Source of the DNA: an uncultured Rhodospirillaceae bacterium
GTDB lineage: Bacteria; Pseudomonadota; Alphaproteobacteria; RF32; CAG-239
Reading direction: 5' to 3'
Assembly (NCBI GenBank): GCA_900320035.1
Contig: ONQU01000109.1
Location: 1-7,939, forward strand
Length of the DNA stretch: 7,939 bases
This document shows, piece by piece, positions 1 to 6,603 of this stretch (the first letter of the stretch is position 1; each line of letters begins with the position of its first letter). The position numbers and the translations under genes were made by a program. The notes below the pieces were generated by a model. That model was not told where the DNA came from and did no database searches. It worked only from the letters and a program-made list of their open reading frames with translations.

Positions 1-72
1 ACGTTCAATGGCATAACTTTGCAGAGTGTAGTGCTTGCGCATTAAGGCGTCTTTCAAGATGCGATAACACAT
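1..72 (-). CDS. possible start of an unidentified gene, cut by the window edge
   Basis: An ATG at 72 opens a frame that runs 24 codons without a stop to the left edge. It begins MCYRILKDALMRKHY and ends SYAIER. A good Shine-Dalgarno match, AAGGA at 84-80, sits 7 nt before the ATG, which is the main reason to believe it. It lies 42 nt downstream of the eptA-like gene on the same strand with no visible terminator between, so co-transcription is possible. I do not recognise the protein from so few residues. The same frame is also open upstream of the ATG, back to the eptA stop codon, so the visible part could instead be the tail of an older gene cut off by eptA. Codons such as CGC, GCC and CTG look less AT-rich than those of eptA. 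Confidence 0.35.
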   Translation of the reverse strand, partial: MCYRILKDALMRKHYTLQSYAIER

Positions 73-79
73 ATCAATA

Positions 80-84
80 TCCTT
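80..84 (-). promoter_or_regulatory. Shine-Dalgarno site for the left-edge frame
   Basis: The minus strand reads AAGGA followed by 7 nt and then ATG at 72. This is near-ideal spacing and the main support for translation starting there. Confidence 0.35.
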
Positions 85-114
85 AAACCCATCGCAATCA
101 AATTGCGCATCAAC

Positions 115-1752
115 TTATAAAGCTGATGGTAATGCCTTCATACGACATTCCTTAAATAAATCATAATTACCATCATAAACAGAAGTTTTAATTTTTAATA
201 ATCCAAGCAGTGAATGAAAAATATTATCATGTGAATATGCATTTTTATCGGCTATTTCTTTTAAGCAATCATAATTGATATAATCCCATTTCTTCATATT
301 TTCATTCATCCATACCAGCATTGGCACATGTATTTGGTCAATTGGAGCAATTTTATAAGGCATTCCATGTAAATAAATGTTATTTTCTCCTAACGATTCT
401 CCATGATCTGAAACATATATTACACTGGCCTCATATTGAGGAAATTTTTTCATCATATCAATTGTTGATGATATAATAAAATCGGTATATAAAATCGTAT
501 TATCGTAAGTATTGATAATTTGGTTTAATGAACAATTTTGAATGTCAGCCGTATCGCACGTCGGTACAAATTTTTTGAACTTATCAGGATACCTTTGATA
601 ATATGTAGGCCCATGAGAACCTTGCGTATGCAAAACAATCAAAGTATTTTGTTTTATATTCGCAAGAATATCATTCAAATCATCTAATAACGATTCATCA
701 TAACAATAACCATCATGACAATATTGAGGATTATTAACATCTGTCATACTTATATAATTCACTCGGTTGCATACACTTTTGCAACCGCCATCATTTTCTT
801 TCCAAATTATTTGGTAGCCCGATTTTTGTGCTAAATCTAAAAAATTTTCGGTAAAATTAGCATCTATTGAATCAAAATCTGAGCGATTCATATTGGAAAA
901 CATACAAGGAACAGATACTGCGGTTAATGTACCACACGAATGTACATTCTTAAAATATGCAATATTTTGCTTTTCTAACAGAGGGTTAGTTTTTCTTTCA
1001 TACCCGTTTAATGAAAAACTTGAAGCCCTAGCTGTTTCTCCGATAATGAAGATAACAACCGTATAAAGTTGTTTATTGTCTTTATGATAACCAACATATT
1101 GCGGGTTTTTATCCAATTCAACAAATTCTCTTTTTGCTAACTGTAACTTTCTGATATATTTAATGGTTCCGGAGGTATAATTACACACATTAATCAGTTT
1201 CATAATCTTATGATTATTTCTTCCGAATGATATATATTCCTTATATAGTAAAACGCCTGTCACAGATGCAAAAAGCAGGCAAATTATCACATATTTGCAC
1301 CTTTTTTTGAATTCAATTTTCAATGGTTTATATTGTATTTTTGTGATTATTAACAAAACTGACGGTATTACGCCTGTAATAAATACCCAAAGCACCAATG
1401 AAACAGTAATTAAATCTGTTGCTTCTTTTACGTTGGTTTCCATAACAGTTTGTATCATATCACTGTTAATATAGACACCGTATTTAAACATCATAAAATT
1501 TGTAAAACTGCTCAACAACAGCAAAAAGACAATAAATGGTTTTGCAAACTTTTTAATTATTGTCAGATTGAAAAGAACAAATAACGGAATAGCAATCAAA
1601 AAGAAAATTGAAAAAGCAAAACATGCAACTCGAAAGTTTGTTATATCTAGGTTATTGTATATATAACGCCAAAATGACATATTTAAAACAGTCGAAAAAT
1701 AAATTGTCAAAATCAAGATTAATTTTGAACTGCTAATTGTTAATTTTTTCAT
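115..1752 (-). CDS. eptA: EptA/MCR-family phosphoethanolamine transferase
   Basis: The 545-residue protein probably transfers phosphoethanolamine from phosphatidylethanolamine to lipid A on the periplasmic face of the inner membrane. The first about 170 residues hold roughly five hydrophobic segments (near 10-26, 42-64, 71-90, 115-137 and 153-170), followed by a periplasmic sulfatase-fold domain. Seen residues match the family: zinc ligand Glu239 in IIGETARAS, nucleophile Thr277 in SCGTLTAVSVPCMF, His380 in GSHGPTYY, Asp449-His450 in SDHGESLGEN and His462 in YLHGMPY. Eight cysteines fall in four close pairs (273/283, 324/328, 345/350, 399/407), as expected for the disulfides that stabilise this domain. 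Length is typical and the gene looks intact. The start ATG has only a weak ribosome site. The gene is far more AT-rich than the ATPase operon (14 G+C of 60 in 181-240, 22 of 60 in 1021-1080), which suggests separate origin. The acceptor could also be another glycan. Confidence 0.92.
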   Translation of the reverse strand: MKKLTISSSKLILILTIYFSTVLNMSFWRYIYNNLDITNFRVACFAFSIFFLIAIPLFVLFNLTIIKKFAKPFIVFLLLLSSFTNFMMFKYGVYINSDMIQTVMETNVKEATDLITVSLVLWVFITGVIPSVLLIITKIQYKPLKIEFKKRCKYVIICLLFASVTGVLLYKEYISFGRNNHKIMKLINVCNYTSGTIKYIRKLQLAKREFVELDKNPQYVGYHKDNKQLYTVVIFIIGETARASSFSLNGYERKTNPLLEKQNIAYFKNVHSCGTLTAVSVPCMFSNMNRSDFDSIDANFTENFLDLAQKSGYQIIWKENDGGCKSVCNRVNYISMTDVNNPQYCHDGYCYDESLLDDLNDILANIKQNTLIVLHTQGSHGPTYYQRYPDKFKKFVPTCDTADIQNCSLNQIINTYDNTILYTDFIISSTIDMMKKFPQYEASVIYVSDHGESLGENNIYLHGMPYKIAPIDQIHVPMLVWMNENMKKWDYINYDCLKEIADKNAYSHDNIFHSLLGLLKIKTSVYDGNYDLFKECRMKALPSAL

Positions 1753-1768
1753 ATCATTTCGTCCATAC

Positions 1769-1796
1769 AGTATAGGAAACTATCCCTATATCACAA
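1769..1796 (-). promoter_or_regulatory. candidate sigma70-type promoter of the eptA-like gene with internal inverted repeat
   Basis: On the minus strand a -35-like TTGTGA (1796-1791, 4 of 6 consensus bases) is followed by 16 nt and a -10-like TATACT (1774-1769, 5 of 6). This lies about 17 nt before the ATG at 1752, implying a very short leader. The spacer is bounded by a perfect 6-bp inverted repeat, TATAGG at 1771-1776 and CCTATA at 1785-1790, around an 8-nt centre, overlapping the -10. That placement suits a repressor or response-regulator site, but in AT-rich DNA it could be chance. It does not resemble the CTTAAG-type direct repeats of PmrA boxes. Confidence 0.4.
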
Positions 1797-1978
1797 ATCC
1801 AATTAAAGAAAAGCCATAAAACAACAAAAAAAATAATATCTTTTGTTCTTTAAAAACTATTTTATCACCCATATTTATTGCATTCATTTTTTGTCGTTGT
1901 TTTACTATTATTATAAAGAAATACAAGGGTATTTTTTTGTAATTCAACATTTTTCTTCTTTAATTCTTAAAAATCAGC

Positions 1979-2044
1979 CTCAAAATTTTATAGTTTTAAT
2001 TTTTACAACCTCACATCTTCTGAGGATTTCATCAGCATTTTGAG
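1979..2044 (-). terminator. possible 3'-end hairpins after the ATPase operon
   Basis: An 8-bp inverted repeat, CTCAAAAT at 1979-1986 and ATTTTGAG at 2037-2044, encloses a smaller 5-bp stem, CCTCA at 2009-2013 with TGAGG at 2021-2025 and a 7-nt loop. Both outer arms are flanked on their left by a direct copy of ATCAGC (1973-1978 and 2031-2036). On the transcript the outer stem is followed by GCTGATTTTT. The stems are weak and the T run is short and displaced, so this is not a textbook intrinsic terminator. It may mark the operon end or a processed 3' structure. Confidence 0.25.
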
Positions 2045-2074
2045 TTAAATATTTTTCCATACAGAAAATTTATT

Positions 2075-2962
2075 CTAAGCTTTTTTCTTTTTCATCGCTT
2101 CCACACCGGAGATAACATCTATCAACTCATCAGTAATCTGCTCTTGGCGCTGTTGTTGGAAGGCTTGATTTAGTTCGGCCAAATTATCATCAATATTTTG
2201 CTCGGCATTTTGCATATTAGTCATACGCGTAAAATGTTCAGCAGCTAAAGAGTGATTTAAAAAGCTGATGAAGCTGATCATCAAACTTTCACGCATCAAA
2301 TCAGAGAACAAACGTTCTTTGCTTTGCGCCAACAGAGGAATATTATTGGTCGGCCACGACTTCTCTTTTAGTTTAAATAGCGCCGTCGTACTAAAAGGCA
2401 TCAGTTGTTTTACCGCCACCTCCACAGATGCACCCTTGCCGCGTTGTTGAAACAATACCGTTACATGGCTTATTTTTTCACGGTTGATAATTTCATCAAG
2501 TTGCATAATCAAATTCTCGGCCAAAATATGCACGGCTTTTACCGAATTAGCATTAGCATAATGTGCCGCTATACGCCAATTTTTATTTTCTACCATCGCC
2601 GTCAAACGTTTACCTATGGTCATAAACAAAATTTGCTCGACTTGAATATTTTTTTTCCGTAAATTACGTTCTGCCGTTTGCACAACTTCGCGATTAAACT
2701 TCCCCACCATACCATTATCCGAACCCAATAAAATCAGTAAATATTTGGGAAGTATATTGGGTTTAGTCGTCATTTTAGGCAAACCATTTTGCCGCACCAG
2801 TGCTTGAAATGCATCTTGAATATTTTGCCGATAATGTTTGAGCGCGACATTGGCTTGCTCATATTGCAAAATGCTTACCGATGACAGCATCTTCATGGTA
2901 CGCACAATATCACGCAAGTCTTCGGTCGTTTTTATTTGACGTTGCAGGCTTTCCAAAGTCAT
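2075..2962 (-). CDS. atpG: N-type ATPase subunit gamma (central stalk)
   Basis: The 295-residue protein is the rotating central shaft that couples catalysis in the alpha/beta head to the c ring. The N-terminal coiled-coil helix (about 1-55, with IVRTMKMLSSVS matching the family's TxAMKMVAAxK) is followed by a Rossmann-like middle, including LLGSDNGMVGKFN at 78-90, equivalent to the usual SSDRGLCGGLN. The C-terminal helix (about 235-290) reads AEHFTRMTNMQNAEQN and then RQEQITDELIDVISG, close to the canonical ARMxAMxxATxNA and RQxxITxEIxEIxxG. It is the last gene of the operon. Only 1 nt separates its ATG from the alpha stop, and the nearest AAGGG is about 11 nt upstream, so translation probably depends on coupling to atpA. 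It ends in a short lysine run. Confidence 0.95.
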   Translation of the reverse strand: MTLESLQRQIKTTEDLRDIVRTMKMLSSVSILQYEQANVALKHYRQNIQDAFQALVRQNGLPKMTTKPNILPKYLLILLGSDNGMVGKFNREVVQTAERNLRKKNIQVEQILFMTIGKRLTAMVENKNWRIAAHYANANSVKAVHILAENLIMQLDEIINREKISHVTVLFQQRGKGASVEVAVKQLMPFSTTALFKLKEKSWPTNNIPLLAQSKERLFSDLMRESLMISFISFLNHSLAAEHFTRMTNMQNAEQNIDDNLAELNQAFQQQRQEQITDELIDVISGVEAMKKKKA

Positions 2963-2963
2963 T

Positions 2964-4472
2964 CTAATTTAACCCTTCATGTTTCAAAGCCTGAACAAAA
3001 GATGCTAAAATCTCCACTCTTTTTTCTGCCGTTATCTTCTGCTTAGCATTAATCGCGCTGATAACATCATTAAATCCGGCATGCCAAATTTCGATGACAA
3101 TTTCTTGAGCGCGCCTATTTTGTTCGATATCCAAATCATCAAACAACCCGGAATTAGTTGCCATAAACACCGCAATTTGATCTGTCGCCGACATTGTATG
3201 ATATTGGCGTTGCGTTAAGACCAAACGAATTGCCTGACCGCGCTTGATACGTTCCTGAGTTGCTACATCAAGTTGCGTGCCAAATTTGGTAAAGGCTTCC
3301 AGTTCTTCAAACTGAGCATAAAATAATTTGAGTGGTCCGACCAATTGTTTATAGGCCGGCAACTGAGCATCACCACCCACCCGTGAAACCGAACGTCCGG
3401 TATCAATAGCCGGCATCATACCTTTTTGAAACAGCGGTGCCGAAAGATAAATTTGCCCGTCGGTAATTGAAATAACGTTGGTCGGAATATAGGCGGAAAT
3501 ATTGCCGGCTTCGGTTGCCACAATCGGAATCGCGGTCAGCGAGCCGCCGCCCAATTCAGTCTTCAAATGGGTTGCACGCTCCAATAAACGCGCGTGCAAA
3601 TAAAACACATCACCCGGAAAAGCTTCACGCCCCGGTGGCCGCCGCAACAATAGCGACATTTGCCGATACGCGCGCGCATGATTGGTTAAATCATCGTAAA
3701 TAATCAGCACATCGCGTCCTTCATCCATAAAATATTCGCCGATTGAAGTGGCGGCATACGGGGCAATATATTGCATACCGGCAGTATCATTTCCGGCCGC
3801 AACAACCACCACACTTTGTCCCAAAACACCATATTTTTCCATGTCGGCAATAACCTGTGCTACGGCCGCATTACGCTGCCCAATGGCACAATATATACAA
3901 ATAACATTACTGTCTTTTTGGTTCAACATCATATCAAGCGCAATAGCGGTTTTACCGGTTTGGCGGTCGCCTAAGATGAGTTCACGTTGCCCTCGCCCGA
4001 TTGGCGTAAAGGCATCAATGGCTTTAATGCCGGTCTGCAATGGTGTATCAACCGGTGCTCTATCCATAATCGCCCGCGCTTCAACTTCAATCGGTCGCCG
4101 CTCGGTAGCACTTAGGGGACCCAAACCATCTAACGGTGCGCCCAGAGGATTAATCACACGCCCTAATAATTCCTTACCGACCGGCACATCAATTACCCGC
4201 CCGCTGCGCTTAACTTTATCACCGGCTCTAATGGCATCATCATTATCTAAAAACACCACACCGACACTATCTTTATCCAGCGTCTGCACCACGCCTTGAA
4301 CATTGTGCGGAAAAATCAGCAATTCATCCATTTGCACATTTTCCAAACCGCCGACCAAAGCCGTACCAGCTGCCACCGACTGCACCAGGCTGATTTCTTC
4401 TTTATGCACGGTAGCTTTGGTTTTACCAATACTGTCATCAATGGCCGCAAAGGTTTTTTGAGTATCAATCAT
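2964..4472 (-). CDS. atpA: N-type ATPase subunit alpha
   Basis: The 502-residue protein is the non-catalytic nucleotide-binding subunit of the F1 head, alternating with beta. Visible motifs are the P-loop GDRQTGKT (168-175), the Walker B region DVLIIYDDL (254-262), GREAFPGDVFYLHARLLERA (281-300) and SVSRVGGDAQ (361-370), whose Arg364 is the arginine finger that reaches the neighbouring beta site. The beta-barrel domain covers about 25-95 and the helical C-terminal domain about 380-502. The first 20 residues do not resemble the canonical alpha N-terminus that binds delta in standard F-ATPases, which fits the lack of a delta gene. The ATG follows the b stop by 3 nt, and its strong AAGGAG site lies inside the last codons of atpF, so the two are translationally coupled. 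Base composition is richer in GC than the eptA-like gene (33 of 60 in 3541-3600). Confidence 0.98.
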   Translation of the reverse strand: MIDTQKTFAAIDDSIGKTKATVHKEEISLVQSVAAGTALVGGLENVQMDELLIFPHNVQGVVQTLDKDSVGVVFLDNDDAIRAGDKVKRSGRVIDVPVGKELLGRVINPLGAPLDGLGPLSATERRPIEVEARAIMDRAPVDTPLQTGIKAIDAFTPIGRGQRELILGDRQTGKTAIALDMMLNQKDSNVICIYCAIGQRNAAVAQVIADMEKYGVLGQSVVVVAAGNDTAGMQYIAPYAATSIGEYFMDEGRDVLIIYDDLTNHARAYRQMSLLLRRPPGREAFPGDVFYLHARLLERATHLKTELGGGSLTAIPIVATEAGNISAYIPTNVISITDGQIYLSAPLFQKGMMPAIDTGRSVSRVGGDAQLPAYKQLVGPLKLFYAQFEELEAFTKFGTQLDVATQERIKRGQAIRLVLTQRQYHTMSATDQIAVFMATNSGLFDDLDIEQNRRAQEIVIEIWHAGFNDVISAINAKQKITAEKRVEILASFVQALKHEGLN

Positions 4473-4475
4473 CTT

Positions 4476-5237
4476 CTAACTCCTTTTCAGCAACTGCATC
4501 ATTTCGGCTTGCAAACGCTGTTGAAATTGTTGCATATAATCTGCCAAATGCCACGATATTTGTTGCCCGCCGGCAGTTATGGCAATACCACAAATAAGTT
4601 CCGAATTTTGTTGCATCATGAACTTAGCCGTGGTATCAACACCGGCATTTACTTGTAAAAATTGTTTAATTTGTTGCAAAATTTCAGCACTTAGCGGCTG
4701 AGCAGAAACAATGGTCAATTGCTTTTTTCCGGTAAACATTTTTTTGAGTTGTTCTTTTTCTGTTTCCAGCTTTTCCATAAATTTAGCCGCCACCAAATCG
4801 TTTAAGTGCACATCTGCCATCTGCGTTAATGCTGAATCTGCAAAACGGGCAAAATATTCGGCAATCAAATTCTGCATTGCCGCTTCAAAAGCCTTTTGTT
4901 CGCCCACCACCTTATTTTGCCAACCGATAACTGCCGCCTGATATTGTTCTTTGGCCTCCTGCATCAATTTCTGCGCAAAATCCTCAGCTTTGATATTTGC
5001 CTCAACTAAAATTTGTTGCTTTTGCACTTCGATTGCCGCCAAACGCTGTTCACATTCGGTCGTTAATTTTTGTGCTTCTTGCCGCGCATTATCTGCTTTT
5101 TTCAGGGCTTCGGCAATCATTTTCTGACGTGTTTCCACGGCCTTCAAAACCGGAATGTATAAAAACTTTCGCAGCAAAAAGAGCAAAATGATTAAGTTAA
5201 TAATCTGCGCAACAAATGTCCACCAATCTATTTCCAT
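4476..5237 (-). CDS. atpF: N-type ATPase subunit b, long form with delta-like C-terminus
   Basis: At 253 residues this is about 100 longer than a standard b subunit (near 156), as known for the alternate-ATPase b family. One N-terminal membrane helix (about 8-28, FVAQIINLIILLFLLRKFL) is followed by a long charged and glutamine-rich coiled coil (about 30-165) that forms the peripheral stalk. The last about 90 residues are different. They contain SAEILQQIKQFL and then SELICGIAITAGGQQISWHL (positions about 213-232), which resembles the end of F-type delta (xPxLIGGxxVxVGDxxxDxS). I infer that this part replaces delta in tying the stalk to the top of F1. The gene starts 8 nt after the c stop. Its ribosome site AGGA overlaps that stop codon. 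Confidence 0.95.
   Translation of the reverse strand: MEIDWWTFVAQIINLIILLFLLRKFLYIPVLKAVETRQKMIAEALKKADNARQEAQKLTTECEQRLAAIEVQKQQILVEANIKAEDFAQKLMQEAKEQYQAAVIGWQNKVVGEQKAFEAAMQNLIAEYFARFADSALTQMADVHLNDLVAAKFMEKLETEKEQLKKMFTGKKQLTIVSAQPLSAEILQQIKQFLQVNAGVDTTAKFMMQQNSELICGIAITAGGQQISWHLADYMQQFQQRLQAEMMQLLKRS
4480..4485 (-). promoter_or_regulatory. ribosome binding site of atpA, embedded in the end of atpF
   Basis: The minus strand reads AAGGAG 7 nt before the atpA ATG, lying in the final AAA AGG AGT codons of atpF. Ribosomes terminating on atpF are thus placed directly over the atpA start. Confidence 0.85.
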
Positions 5238-5245
5238 TATAAGTC

Positions 5246-5515
5246 CTATTGGTTAATTGCATAATTCCAAAACGGGTTAGCATAAAGCGTTAAGAAAGCA
5301 ATCAACATTGCATACAATGCCGTTGTTTCCAACATCGCTAATGTCACAAACATGGTTGAGCGAATTCGGTTAGCCTCATCGGGTTGTTGTGCCATTGCTT
5401 GTAGTGCTGCCGCTGCGGCACGTCCCTCACCTAAGGCTGAGCCGATACTGCCGATACCCATGCATAAACATGCACCAAAAACAGATACAGCTCCGATAAT
5501 TGCATATGAATCCAT
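5246..5515 (-). CDS. atpE: N-type ATPase subunit c (rotor ring)
   Basis: The 89-residue hairpin of two membrane helices (about 5-40 and 52-80) assembles into the ion-carrying rotor ring. Helix 1 carries the glycine pattern GIGSIGSALGEGR, and the polar loop is AQQPDEAN (42-49). Helix 2 carries LETTALYAMLIA and ends in LYANPFW. By alignment to the sodium rotor of Ilyobacter, Glu63 matches Glu65, Thr64 matches Ser66, Thr65 matches Thr67 and Tyr68 matches Tyr70. Glu30 stands where Ilyobacter has Gln32, giving a two-carboxylate site as in Fusobacterium. The hydroxyl and tyrosine ligands favour sodium. However, an N-type ring from Burkholderia pseudomallei was reported to be H+-specific with 17 subunits, so specificity is not settled. 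A strong ribosome site suits the many copies needed per complex. Confidence 0.97.
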   Translation of the reverse strand: MDSYAIIGAVSVFGACLCMGIGSIGSALGEGRAAAAALQAMAQQPDEANRIRSTMFVTLAMLETTALYAMLIAFLTLYANPFWNYAINQ

Positions 5516-5521
5516 AGTTTT

Positions 5522-5527
5522 CTCCTT
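5522..5527 (-). promoter_or_regulatory. strong ribosome binding site of atpE
   Basis: The minus strand reads AAAGGAGA with AAGGAG 6 nt before the atpE ATG, in the 13-nt gap after atpB. It is among the best placed sites in the operon, consistent with the need for excess subunit c. Confidence 0.85.
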
Positions 5528-5528
5528 T

Positions 5529-6272
5529 CTAAGTTGTTATAATCTCCGGCACAATTTCTTCTTTAACGCTGGAAGAATAAACTACCGCCAGCAAAGCAAA
5601 AATATAAGCCTGAATTGAACCTGTTAGTAAACCGAGCGTTTGCATGGTAAGCGGCGCTATAAACGGCACAAATGCACTCAAAATACTGGCAAACATCACC
5701 CCACTGAGCATATTGCCGAACAAACGCAACCCCATGGCAAAAACCGAAAAAAATTCGCTGAAAATATTCATCGGCAACATCAATGGTACCGGTTCGATGA
5801 ATTTACGCAAATAGCCTTTAATTCCCGCATTTTTAATCGCAAAATAAGGAATAGCGATAAACACCACCGCCGCTAAAGCCATGGTTGTACTGAGTGACGC
5901 GGTCGGTGGCCGAAACCACGGAATAAAGGTTAGCAAATTGCACACCAAAATAAAACAAAATAAACCCATCGCCATACCTAAATATTGATTGGTGCGTGAA
6001 CCGCTGGTTTCGTTAGCTTCACGTTGCAACCACAAAACCAGAGCTTCTAAAGCGGTTTGCCATTTAGAAACATGCTGCGCTGTTGACAGATGACGTGTTG
6101 TCAGCCATGCAATCAACGTAATCAAAGCCATCACCACCCAACTGTTTAAAATTGTCACATTGATATACCAATCGCCATATTGCAGCACATGAATAGTATC
6201 AAAGCTATTAAGCCCGATAACACGTCCTTTTTGCGGCAAATCAAACCATTGGCTGAAATCAACTTGTAGCAT
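5529..6272 (-). CDS. atpB: N-type ATPase subunit a (ion channel)
   Basis: From ATG at 6272 the protein has 247 residues. It is the stator membrane subunit holding the two ion half-channels against the c ring. About five to six membrane helices are visible. The key motif MGLRLFGNMLSG contains the essential stator arginine (Arg183, equivalent to Arg210 of E. coli a). It is preceded by the conserved PxxxxxExxS context (LMLPMNIFSEFFS). The last helix, GSIQAYIFALLAVVY, holds Gln221, matching Gln252 of E. coli. The loop FRPPTASLSTTMALA is also typical. An upstream in-frame TTG at 6293 would add seven residues. I prefer the ATG, which starts MLQVDFSQW and has GTGAG about 7 nt ahead, though internal GTG starts cannot be excluded. 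It overlaps the end of atpR by 14 nt, so coupling is likely. Confidence 0.95.
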   Translation of the reverse strand: MLQVDFSQWFDLPQKGRVIGLNSFDTIHVLQYGDWYINVTILNSWVVMALITLIAWLTTRHLSTAQHVSKWQTALEALVLWLQREANETSGSRTNQYLGMAMGLFCFILVCNLLTFIPWFRPPTASLSTTMALAAVVFIAIPYFAIKNAGIKGYLRKFIEPVPLMLPMNIFSEFFSVFAMGLRLFGNMLSGVMFASILSAFVPFIAPLTMQTLGLLTGSIQAYIFALLAVVYSSSVKEEIVPEIITT

Positions 6273-6603
6273 CTCCACGCTCACTTTTATCAATAATTAA
6301 CGCTCGTTTTTCATACCAAATGACAAACAGCTTGGTTATAAAAAACGCCCCTAAATATGTCAGCAACAAAACCATATTTTTGTGTGCCACTAATATCATC
6401 ACGCCAAAAAATAATGCAATCCGCAACAGAGCAATACCGCCAAAGATTGACCACTTATGTTTGAATGTATGGATACGATTAACACTCCAACGCAAGCTCT
6501 GAAAATAAACAATGCCGACAAAAATGCCGCATAATATTGCTATGCCCAGTCGAAAATAGTCCGCTTGCTCCCACATTAGTTGCCATACGCTAATACTATT
6601 CAT
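6259..6603 (-). CDS. atpR: N-ATPase AtpR small membrane subunit
   Basis: The 114-residue protein has three hydrophobic helices (about 17-37, 51-72 and 76-96) and a charged C-terminal tail. Basic residues lie within helices 2 and 3, Arg61 in GIALLRIALFFG and Lys91 in GAFFITKLFV. In the AtpR family, charged residues in these helices are conserved and have been proposed to face the c-subunit carboxylates during ring assembly or ion control. That role is inference and no mechanism can be read from sequence. Assignment rests on size, topology and its place between AtpQ and subunit a, found only in N-ATPase operons. The ATG overlaps the end of atpQ by 8 nt, with AAGGG 7 nt upstream. It overlaps atpB by 14 nt. 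Confidence 0.87.
   Translation of the reverse strand: MNSISVWQLMWEQADYFRLGIAILCGIFVGIVYFQSLRWSVNRIHTFKHKWSIFGGIALLRIALFFGVMILVAHKNMVLLLTYLGAFFITKLFVIWYEKRALIIDKSERGDATS

Larger units (their letters stand above)
1753..2074. other. AT-rich intergenic gap between the ATPase operon and eptA-like gene
   Basis: This 322-nt stretch separates the end of atpG from the start of the eptA-like gene. It is strongly AT-rich with long A and T runs. The eptA end holds the candidate promoter and the atpG end holds possible 3' hairpins. In the middle there is a weak AT-only inverted repeat, AACAAAA at 1823-1829 and TTTTGTT at 1841-1847. I see no convincing gene on either strand, no tRNA-like fold and no insertion-sequence ends. 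Confidence 0.7.

Noticed and set aside
1823..1847. AT-only inverted repeat as a terminator
   Set aside because: The 7-bp stem is nearly all A-T pairs with an 11-nt loop in a homopolymer-rich area, as expected by chance.
1843..2043. 66-residue plus-strand open frame in the intergenic gap
   Set aside because: Its Phe, Ile and Tyr-rich sequence is what AT-rich noncoding DNA yields by chance. No good ribosome site precedes it.
3748..4299. 183-residue plus-strand open frame
   Set aside because: It lies wholly antisense to atpA, is rich in Thr, Ser and Pro as expected for a shadow frame, and has no recognisable domain.
4296..4658. 120-residue plus-strand open frame
   Set aside because: It is antisense across the atpA/atpF junction, both of which are certain genes, and looks like no known protein.
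6273..6293. TTG at 6293 as the start of subunit a
   Set aside because: It adds only seven residues not expected in the family, and an ATG with a plausible ribosome site lies at 6272.
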